From: Hippophae tibetana
Taxonomy: Eukaryota; Streptophyta; Magnoliopsida; Rosales; Elaeagnaceae
Direction of reading: 5' to 3'
Assembly: GCA_037013495.1 (NCBI GenBank)
Contig: CM072810.1
Coordinates: 69,982,449 to 70,046,448, forward strand
DNA: 64,000 nt
Of this stretch, positions 50,401 to 61,228 are shown in pieces. Both the position numbers and the translations under genes were made by a program. Under the pieces are notes generated by a model. The model had not been told where the DNA came from. It ran no database searches and saw only the letters and a program-made list of their open reading frames with translations. Within the stretch, counting starts at the first letter, position 1. Every line of letters starts with the position of its first letter.

Positions 50401-53400
50401 GATGTTTATTTCTACGCTCAATAAATCTTTGTTCTTCATAAAAAAAATTGTGTGAAAAAGAAGATGTTTCTGCTTTTTACACTATTAAAAAACGAACGTT
50501 TGATAAATCAGAGTTCCAATTTTACACTCCCATTACTTTTGACTCGGGTGTCGAAACTTTTAATATAATAAATCAAATCGAAGCTTGGAATGATTCGTAT
50601 AATCAGAGCATGGATTCCAAAGAGTATTATTTTTTGAAACCAAATTGCACCGTTTATATAACCTACCAAGAGTTTAAAATATTCGTCGCTATTATTCCGT
50701 TTTTTTCTTGCTTTCTGTTTTTTGAATGCCACCATAAGAGCGATTGAGTTACTAACCAAGAGTGTGTTTAAAAAAATTCTAAAGTTCTCAATATCCAACA
50801 ATTATTCTCAAGATCATATAAATATTCTCATTATCCTTCGCAAGAGATAGATTTGGAATATCAAATGGAAAGATTAATTTTGGAAGCAATTCATTCTGTT
50901 TTATTTAATTATAGGCCTCCTATGTTTAGCGATTTTGTTTCTATTGAATTGTGAAATTTAATTTCGCTTATTTATCATAATTATTTTTATGCTTTTATTA
51001 TTTACGGATTGATTAAGCACATTTCACAACTAAATATCCTTACTAAGGTTCCATTACTTCTAGGGTTTTGTTGCTTATATAAGAAAACAACAACCTTTTG
51101 ATAGAGGAAGAACTAGTATAATTAATGAAAATATTTTTTACCATGCTTTTTACTTTTCTTCCTAGGATTCTTGATGAAATGCCTGGATTCGACACATCAA
51201 AAGGAGTGATCATTATTTTTTGGCGTCAATAGGTTGGGGTTTTAGGGACTAATTGATGTTGGTTTCATGTAAGGATTTAATTTCGTTGTTCTTTTTTAAA
51301 TCTCCGTCTCTTAGTCTTGATGTTTATTTCTACGCTCAATAAATCTTTGTTCTTCATAAAAAAAATTGTGTGAAAAAGAAGATGTTTCTACTTTTTACAC
51401 TATTAAAAAAAGAACGTTTGATAAATCAGAGTTCCAATTTTACACTCCCATTACTTTTGACTCGGGTGTCGAAACTTTTAATATAATAAATCAAATCGAA
51501 GCTTGGAATGATTCGTATAATCAGAGCATGGATTCCAAAGAATATTATTTTTTGAAACCAAATTGCACCGTTTAAATAACCTACCAAGATTTTAAAATAT
51601 TCGTCGCTATTATTCCGTTTTTTTTTTGCTTTCAGTTTTTTGAATGCCACCATAAGAGCGATTGAGTTACTAACCAAGAGTGTGTTTAAAAAAATTCTAA
51701 AGTTCTCAATATCCAACAATTATTCTCAAAATCATATAAATATTCTCATTATCCTTCGCAAGAGATAGATTTGGAATAACAAATGGAAAGATTAATTTTG
51801 GAAGCAATTCGTTCTGTTTTATTTAATTATAGGCCTCATATGTTTAGCGATTTTGTTTCTAATGAATTGTGAAATTTAATTTGGCTTCTTTATCATAATT
51901 ATTTTTATGCTTTTATTATTTACGGATTGATTAAGCACATTTCACAACTAAATATCCCTACTAAGGTTCCATTACTTCTAGGGTTTTGTTGCTTATATAA
52001 GAAAACAACAACCTTTCGAAGGAGGAAGAACTAGTATAATTAATGAAAATATTTTTTACCATGCTTTTTACTTTTCTTCCTAGGGTTCTTGATGAAATGC
52101 TTGGATTCGACGCATCAAAAGGATTGATCATTATTTTTTGGCGTCAAAAGGTTGGGGTTTTAGGGACTAATTGATGTTGCCTTCATGTGAGGATTTAATT
52201 TCGTTTTTCTTTTTTAAATCTCCGTCTCTTAGTCTTGATGTTTATTTCTACGCTCAATAAATCTTTGTTCTTCATAAAAAAAATTTTGTGAAAAAGAAGA
52301 TGTTTCTACATTTTACAGTATTAAAAAAATAACATTTGATAAATCAGAGTTCCAATTTTACACTCCCATTACTTTTGACTCGGGTGTCGAAACTTTTAAT
52401 ATAATAAATCAAATCGAAGCTTGGAAAGATTCGTAAAATCAGAGCATGGATTCCAAAGAATATTATTTTTTGAAACCAAATTGCACCGTTTAAATAACCT
52501 ACCAAGATTTTAAATCTTTCGTCGCTATTATTCCGTTTTTTTTTTTGCTTTCAGTTTTTTGAATGCCACCATAAGAGCGATTGAGTTACTAACCAAGAGT
52601 GTGTTTAAAAAAATTCTAAAGTTCTGAATATCCAACAATTATTCTCAAGATCATATAAATATTCTCATTATCCTTCGCAAGAGATAGATTTGGAATAACA
52701 AATGGAAAGATTAATTTTGGAAGCAATTCGTTCTGTTTTATTTAATTATAGGCCTCCTATGATTAGCGATTTTGTTTCTAATGAATTGTGAAATTTAATT
52801 TCGCTTATTTATCATAATTATTTTTATGCTTTTATTATTTACGGATTGATTAAGCACATTTCACAACTAAATATCCTTACTAAGGTTCCATTACTTCTAG
52901 GGTTTTGTTGCTTATATAAGAAAACAACAACCTTTTGATAGAGGAAGAACTAGTATAATTAATGAAAATATTTTTTACAATGCTTTTTACTTTTCTTCCT
53001 AGGGTTCTTGATGAAATGCTTGGATTCGACGCATCAAAAGGAGTGATCATTATTTTTTGGCGTCAATAGGTTGGGGTTTTAGGGACTAATTGATGTTGGT
53101 TTCATGTAAGGATTTAATTTCGTTGTTCTTTTTTAAATCTCTGTCTCTTAGTCTTGATGTTTATTTCTACGCTCAATAAATCTTTGTTCTTCATAAAAAA
53201 AATTGTGTGAAAAAGAAGATGTTTCTACTTTTTACAGTATTAAAAAAATAACATTTGATAAATCAGAGTTCCAATTTTACACTCCCATTACTTTTGACTC
53301 GGGTGTCGAAACTTTTAATATAATAAATCAAATCGAAGCTTGGAAAAATTCGTAAAATCAAAGCATGGATTCCAAAGAATATTATTTTTTGAAACCAAAT

Positions 53401-53534
53401 TGCACCGTTTAAATAACCTACCAAGATTTTAAATCTTTCGTCGCTATTATTCCGTTTTTTTTTTGCTTTCAGTTTTTTGAATGCCACCATAAGAGCGATT
53501 GAGTTACTAACCAAGAGTGTGTTTAAAAAAATTC

Positions 53535-56500
53535 TAAAGTTCTGAATATCCAACAATTATTCTCAAGATCATATAAATATTCTCATTATCCTTCGCAAGA
53601 GATAGATTTGGAATATCCAATGGAAAGATTAATTTTGGAAGCAATTCGTTCTGTTTTATTTAATTATAGGCCTCCTATGTTTAGCGATTTTGTTTCTATT
53701 GAATTGTTAAATTTAATTTGTCTTATTTATCATATTTATTTTTATGCTTTTTTTATTTACGGATTGATTAAGCACATTTCAAAACTAAATATCCCTACTA
53801 AGGTTCCATTACTTCTAGGGTTTTGTTGCTTATATAAGAAAACAACAACCTTTTGAAGGAGGAAGAACTAGTATAATTAATGAAAATATTTTTTACCATG
53901 CTTTTTACTTTTCTTCCTAGGGTTCTTGATGAAATGCTTGGATTCGACGCATCAAAAGGAGTGATCATTATTTTTTGGCGTCAAAAGGTTGGGGTTTTAG
54001 GGACTAATTGATGTTGCTTTCATGTGAGGATTTAATTTCGTTGTTCTTTTTTAAATCTCCGTCTCTTAGTCTTGATGTTTATTTCTACGCTCAATAAATC
54101 TTTGTTCTTCATAAAAAAAATTGTGTGAAAAAGAAGATGTTTCTACTTTTTACAGTATTAAAAAAATAACATTTGATAAATCAGAGTTCCAATTTTACAC
54201 TCCCATTACTTTTGACTCGGGTGTCGAAACTTTTAATATAATAAATCAAATCGAAGCTTGGAAAGATTCGTAAAATCAGAGCATGGATTCCAAAGAATAT
54301 TATTTTTTGAAACCAAATTGCACCATTTAAATAACCTACCAAGATTTTAAATCTTTCGTCGCTATTATTCCGTTTTTTTTTTTTTGCTTTCAGTTTTTTG
54401 AATGCCACCATAAGAGCGATTGAGTTACTAACCAAGAGTGTGTTTAAAAAAATTCTAAAGTTCTGAATATCCAACAATTATTCTCAAGATCATATAAATA
54501 TTCTCATTATCCTTCGCAAGAGATAGATTTGGAATATCAAATGGAAAGATTAATTTTGGAAGCAATTCGTTCTGTTTTATTTAATTATAGGCCTCCTATG
54601 TTTAGCGATTTTGTTTCTATTGAATTGTGAAATTTAATTTGTCTTATTTATCATATTTATTTTTATGCTTTTATTATTTACGGATTGATTAAGCACATTT
54701 CACAACTAAATATCCCTACTAAGGTTCCATTACTTCTAGGGTTTTGTTGCTTATATAAGAAAACAACAACCTTTTGAAGGAGGAAGAACTAGTATAATTA
54801 ATGAAAATATTTTTTACCATGCTTTTTACTTTTCTTCCTAGGGTTCTTGATGAAATGCTTGGATTCGACGCATCAAAAGGAGTGATCATTATTTTTTGGC
54901 GTCAAAAGGTTGGGGTTTTAGGGACTAATTGATGTTGGTTTCATGTGAGGATTTAATTTCGTTGTTCTTTTTTAAATCTCCGTCTCTTAGTCTTGATGTT
55001 TATTTCTACGCTCAATAAATCTTTGTTCTTCATAAAAAAAATTGTGTGAAAAAGAAGATGTTTCTACTTTTTACAGTATTAAAAAAAGAACATTTGATAA
55101 ATCAGAGTTCCAATTTTACACTCCCATTACTTTTGACTCGGGTTTCGCAACTTTTAATATAATAAATCAAATCGAAGCTTGGAAAGATTCCTATAAATAG
55201 AGCATGGATTCCAAAGAATATTATTTTTTGAAACGAAATTGCACCGTTTAGATAACCTACCAAGAGTTTAAAATATTCGTCGCTATTATTCCGTTTTTTT
55301 TTTTGCTTTCAGTTTTTTGAATGCCACCATAAGAGCGATTGAGTTACTAACCAAGAGTGTGTTTAAAAAAATTCTAAAGTTCTCAATATCCAACAATTAT
55401 TCTCAAGATCATATAAATATTCTCATTATCCTTCGCAAGAGATAGATTTGGAATAACAAATGGAAAGATTAATTTTGGAAGCAATTCGTTCTGTTTTATT
55501 TAATTATAGGCCTTCTATGTTTAGCGATTTTGTTTCTAATGAATTGTGAAATTTAATTTGTCTTATTTATGATAATTATTTTTATGCTTTTATTATTTAC
55601 GGATTGATTAAGCACATTTCACAACTAAATATCCCTACTAAGGTTCCATTACTTCTAGGGTTTTGTTGCTTATATAAGAAAACAACAACCTTTCGAAGGA
55701 GGAAGAACTAGTATAATTAATGAAAATATTTTTTACCATGCTTTTTACTTTTCTTCCTAGGGTTCTTGATGAAATGCCTGGATTCGACACATCAAAAGGA
55801 GTGATCATTATTTTTTGGCGTCAAAAGGTTGGGCTTTTAGGGACTAATTGATGTTGCTTTCATGTGTGGATTTCATTTCGTTGTTATTTTTTAAATCCCT
55901 GTCTCTTAGTCTTGATGTTTATTTCTACGCTCAATAAATTGTTGTTCTTCATATAAAAAATTGTAGGAAAAAGAAGATGGTTTCTACTTTTTACAGTATT
56001 AAAAAATGAACATTTGATAAATCAGTGTTCCAATTTTACACTCCCATTACTTTTGACTCGGGTGTCGAAACTATTAATATAATAAATCAAATCGAAGCTT
56101 GGAAAGATTCGTATAATCAGAGCATAGATTCCAACGGATATTAATTTTTGAAACCAAATTGCACCATTTACATAACCTACCAAGAGTTTAAATCTTTCGT
56201 CGCTCCTATTCCGTTTTTTTTTGCTTTCAGTTTATTGAATGCCACCATAAGAGCGATTGAGTTACTAACCAAGAGTGTGTTTAAAAAAATCCTAACGTTC
56301 TGAATATCCAACAATTATTCTCAAGATCATATAAATATTCTCATGATCCTTCGCAAGAGATAGATTTGGAATATCAAATGGAAAGATTAATTTTGGAAGC
56401 AATTCGTTCTCTTTTATTTAATTATAGGGCTCCTATGATTAGAGATTTTGTTTCTAATGAATTGTCAAATTTAATTTGGCTTATTTATCATAATTATTTT

Positions 56501-57208
56501 TATGCTGTTATTATTTACGGATTGATTAAGCACATTTCACAACTAAATATCCTTACTAAGGTTCCATTACTTCTAGGGTTTTGTTGCTTATATAAGAAAA
56601 CAACAACCTTTTGAAGGAGGAAGAACTAGTATAATTAATGAAAATATTTTTTACCATGCTTTTTACTTTTCTTCCTAGGGTTCTTGATGAAATGCTTGGA
56701 TTCGACACATCAAAAGGAGTGATCATTATTTTTTGGCGTCAATAGGTTGGGGTTTTAGGGACTAATTGATGTTGGTTTCATGTAAGTATTTAATTTCGTT
56801 GTTCTTTTTTAAATCTCTGTCTCTTAGTCTTGATGTTTATTTCTACGCTCAATAAATCTTTGTTCTTCATAAAAAAAATTGTGTGAAAAAGAAGATGTTT
56901 CTACTTTTTACAGTATTAAAAAAAGAACATTTGATAAATCAGAGTTCCAATTTTACACTCCCATTACTTTTGACTCGGTTTTCGAAATATTTTAATAAAA
57001 TAAATCAAATCGAAGCTTGGAAAGATTCGTATAATCAGAGCATGGATTCCAAAGAATATTATTTTTGAAACCAAATTGCCCCGTTTACATAACCTACCAA
57101 GAGGTTAAAATATTCGTAGCTATTATTCCGTTTTTTTTGCTTTCAGTTTTTTGAATGCCACCATAAGACCGATTGAGTTACTAACCAAGAGTGTGTTTAA
57201 AACAATTC
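53535..57208 (+). repeat. 4-monomer higher-order unit, copy 1 (3,674 bp)
   Basis: Landmarks 53,880, 54,801, 55,720 and 56,638 repeat at 57,554, 58,475, 59,394 and 60,312, all exactly 3,674 bases on. Shared private markers include GGAATATCCAATGG (53,610/57,284), GGGTTTCGCAAC (about 55,140/58,813), GTTTAGATAACC (about 55,246/58,920), CCTGTCTCTTAG, CATGTAAGTATTT (56,779/60,453) and ATAAGACCGATTG (about 57,164/60,838). The boundary lies near the AAAACAATTC/AAAAAAATTC difference at about 57,200. Confidence 0.88.
53620..53856 (+). pseudogene. ORF D, open 78-codon form
   Basis: Starts at ATGGAAAGATTA and ends at TGA in CTTTTGAAGG, five codons before the usual TAG, because CTTTCGAAGG has become CTTTTGAAGG. 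The same shorter form is duplicated at 57,294-57,530 within the 4-monomer block and occurs at 37,087-37,323. A relative at 56,378-56,614 has TCA at the usual TGA site. Confidence 0.25.
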
Positions 57209-60200
57209 TAAAGTTCTGAATATCCAACAATTATTCTCAAGATCATATAAATATTCTCATTATCCTTCGCAAGAGATAGATTTGGAATATCCAATGGAAA
57301 GATTAATTTTGGAAGCAATTCGTTCTGTTTTATTTAATTATAGGCCTCCTATGTTTAGCGATTTTGTTTCTATTGAATTGTTAAATTTAATTTGTCTTAT
57401 TTATCATATTTATTTTTATGCTTTTTTTATTTACGGATTGATTAAGCACATTTCAAAACTAAATATCCCTACTAAGGTTCCATTACTTCTAGGGTTTTGT
57501 TGCTTATATAAGAAAACAACAACCTTTTGAAGGAGGAAGAACTAGTATAATTAATGAAAATATTTTTTACCATGCTTTTTACTTTTCTTCCTAGGGTTCT
57601 TGATGAAATGCTTGGATTCGACGCATCAAAAGGAGTGATTATTATTTTTTGGCGTCAAAAGGTTGGGGTTTTAGGGACTAATTGATGTTGCTTTCATGTG
57701 AGGATTTAATTTCGTTGTTCTTTTTTAAATCTCCGTCTCTTAGTCTTGATGTTTATTTCTACGCTCAATAAATCTTTGTTCTTCATAAAAAAAATTGTGT
57801 GAAAAAGAAGATGTTTCTACTTTTTACAGTATTAAAAAAATAACATTTGATAAATCAGAGTTCCAATTTTACACTCCCATTACTTTTGACTCGGGTGTCG
57901 AAACTTTTAATATAATAAATCAAATCGAAGCTTGGAAAGATTCGTAAAATCAGAGCATGGATTCCAAAGAATATTATTTTTTGAAACCAAATTGCACCGT
58001 TTAAATAACCTACCAAGATTTTAAATCTTTCGTCGCTATTATTCCGTTTTTTTTTTTTTGCTTTCAGTTTTTTGAATGCCACCATAAGAGCGATTGAGTT
58101 ACTAACCAAGAGTGTGTTTAAAAAAATTCTAAAGTTCTGAATATCCAACAATTATTCTCAAGATCATATAAATATTCTCATTATCCTTCGCAAGAGATAG
58201 ATTTGGAATATCAAATGGAAAGATTAATTTTGGAAGCAATTCGTTCTGTTTTATTTAATTATAGGCCTCCTATGTTTAGCGATTTTGTTTCTATTGAATT
58301 GTGAAATTTAATTTGTCTTATTTATCATATTTATTTTTATGCTTTTATTATTTACGGATTGATTAAGCACATTTCACAACTAAATATCCCTACTAAGGTT
58401 CCATTACTTCTAGGGTTTTGTTGCTTATATAAGAAAACAACAACCTTTTGAAGGAGGAAGAACTAGTATAATTAATGAAAATATTTTTTACCATGCTTTT
58501 TACTTTTCTTCCTAGGGTTCTTGATGAAATGCTTGGATTCGACGCATCAAAAGGAGTGATCATTATTTTTTGGCGTCAAAAGGTTGGGGTTTTAGGGACT
58601 AATTGATGTTGGTTTCATGTGAGGATTTAATTTCGTTGTTCTTTTTTAAATCTCCGTCTCTTAGTCTTGATGTTTATTTCTACGCTCAATAAATCTTTGT
58701 TCTTCATAAAAAAAATTGTGTGAAAAAGAAGATGTTTCTACTTTTTACAGTATTAAAAAAAGAACATTTGATAAATCAGAGTTCCAATTTTACACTCCCA
58801 TTACTTTTGACTCGGGTTTCGCAACTTTTAATATAATAAATCAAATCGAAGCTTGGAAAGATTCCTATAAATAGAGCATGGATTCCAAAGAATATTATTT
58901 TTTGAAACGAAATTGCACCGTTTAGATAACCTACCAAGAGTTTAAAATATTCGTCGCTATTATTCCGTTTTTTTTTTTGCTTTCAGTTTTTTGAATGCCA
59001 CCATAAGAGCGATTGAGTTACTAACCAAGAGTGTGTTTAAAAAAATTCTAAGGTTCTCAATATCCAACAATTATTCTCAAGATCATATAAATATTCTCAT
59101 TATCCTTCGCAAGAGATAGATTTGGAATAACAAATGGAAAGATTAATTTTGGAAGCAATTCGTTCTGTTTTATTTAATTATAGGCCTTCTATGTTTAGCG
59201 ATTTTGTTTCTAATGAATTGTGAAATTTAATTTGTCTTATTTATGATAAGTATTTTTATGCTTTTATTATTTACGGATTGATTAAGCACATTTCACAACT
59301 AAATATCCCTACTAAGGTTCCATTACTTCTAGGGTTTTGTTGCTTATATAAGAAAACAACAACCTTTCGAAGGAGGAAGAACTAGTATAATTAATGAAAA
59401 TATTTTTTACCATGCTTTTTACTTTTCTTCCTAGGGTTCTTGATGAAATGCCTGGATTCGACACATCAAAAGGAGTGATCATTATTTTTTGGCGTCAAAA
59501 GGTTGGGCTTTTAGGGACTAATTGATGTTGCTTTCATGTGTGGATTTCATTTCGTTGTTATTTTTTAAATCCCTGTCTCTTAGTCTTGATGTTTATTTCT
59601 ACGCTCAATAAATTGTTGTTCTTCATATAAAAAATTGTAGGAAAAAGAAGATGGTTTCTACTTTTTATAGTATTAAAAAATGAACATTTGATAAATCAGT
59701 GTTCCAATTTTACACTCCCATTACTTTTGACTCGGGTGTCGAAACTATTAATATAATAAATCAAATCGAAGCTTGGAAAGATTCGTATAATCAGAGCATA
59801 GATTCCAACGGATATTAATTTTTGAAACCAAATTGCACCATTTACATAACCTACCAAGAGTTTAAATCTTTCGTCGCTCCTATTCCGTTTTTTTTTGCTT
59901 TCAGTTTATTGAATGCCACCATAAGAGCGATTGAGTTACTAACCAAGAGTGTGTTTAAAAAAATCCTAACGTTCTGAATATCCAACAATTATTCTCAAGA
60001 TCATATAAATATTCTCATGATCCTTCGCAAGAGATAGATTTGGAATATCAAATGGAAAGATTAATTTTGGAAGCAATTCGTTCCCTTTTATTTAATTATA
60101 GGGCTCCTATGATTAGAGATTTTGTTTCTAATGAATTGTGAAATTTAATTTGGCTTATTTATCATAATTATTTTTATGCTGTTATTATTTACGGATTGAT

Positions 60201-60880
60201 TAAGCACATTTCACAACTAAATATCCTTACTAAGGTTCCATTACTTCTAGGGTTTTGTTGCTTATATAAGAAAACAACAACCTTTTGAAGGAGGAAGAAC
60301 TAGTATAATTAATGAAAATATTTTTTACCATGCTTTTTACTTTTCTTCCTAGGGTTCTTGATGAAATGCTTGGATTCGACACATCAAAAGGAGTGATCAT
60401 TATTTTTTGGCGTCAATAGGTTGGGGTTTTAGGGACTAATTGATGTTGGTTTCATGTAAGTATTTAATTTCGTTGTTCTTTTTTAAATCTCTGTCTCTTA
60501 GTCTTGATGTTTATTTCTACGCTCAATAAATCTTTGTTCTTCATAAAAAAAATTGTGTGAAAAAGAAGATGTTTCTACTTTTTACAGTATTAAAAAAAGA
60601 ACATTTGATAAATCAGAGTTCCAATTTTACACTCCCATTACTTTTGACTCGGTTTTCGAAATATTTTAATAAAATAAATCAAATCGAAGCTTGGAAAGAT
60701 TCGTATAATCAAAGCATGGATTCCAAAGAATATTATTTTTGAAACCAAATTGCCCCGTTTACATAACCTACCAAGAGGTTAAAATATTCGTAGCTATTAT
60801 TCCGTTTTTTTTTGCTTTCAGTTTTTTGAATGCCACCATAAGACCGATTGAGTTACTAACCAAGAGTGTGTTTAAAAATA
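57209..60880 (+). repeat. 4-monomer higher-order unit, copy 2 (3,674 bp)
   Basis: This is the tandem partner of the preceding block. Only a handful of differences are visible: GTGATCATT versus GTGATTATT at about 53,962/57,636, GAATTGTCAAAT versus GAATTGTGAAAT at about 56,459/60,133, and CAGAGC versus CAAAGC at about 57,037/60,711. It ends near 60,880, where TAAAAATATTC replaces the partner's TAAAACAATTC. Confidence 0.88.
57294..57530 (+). pseudogene. ORF D, open 78-codon form (duplicate)
   Basis: This is the block-duplication partner of 53,620-53,856 and has the same protein (IYHIYFYAFFIYGLIKHISK). It adds no independent evidence of selection. Confidence 0.25.
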
Positions 60881-61228
60881 TTCTAAAGTTCTCAATATCC
60901 AACAATTATTCTCAAGATCATATAAATATTCTCATGATCCTTCGCAAGAGATAGATTTGGAATATCAAATGGAAAGATTAATTTTGGAAGCAATTCGTTC
61001 TGTATTATTTATTAGAGGCCTCCTATGTTTAGCGATTTTGTTTCTAATGAATTGTGAAATTTAATTTGTCTTATTTATCATAATTATTTTTATGATTTTA
61101 TTATTTACTGATTGATTAAGCACATTTCACAACTAAATATCCCTACTAAGGTTCCATTACTTCTAGGGTTTTGTTGCTTATATATGAAAACAAGAACCTT
61201 TTGAAGGAGGAAGAACTAGTATAATTAA

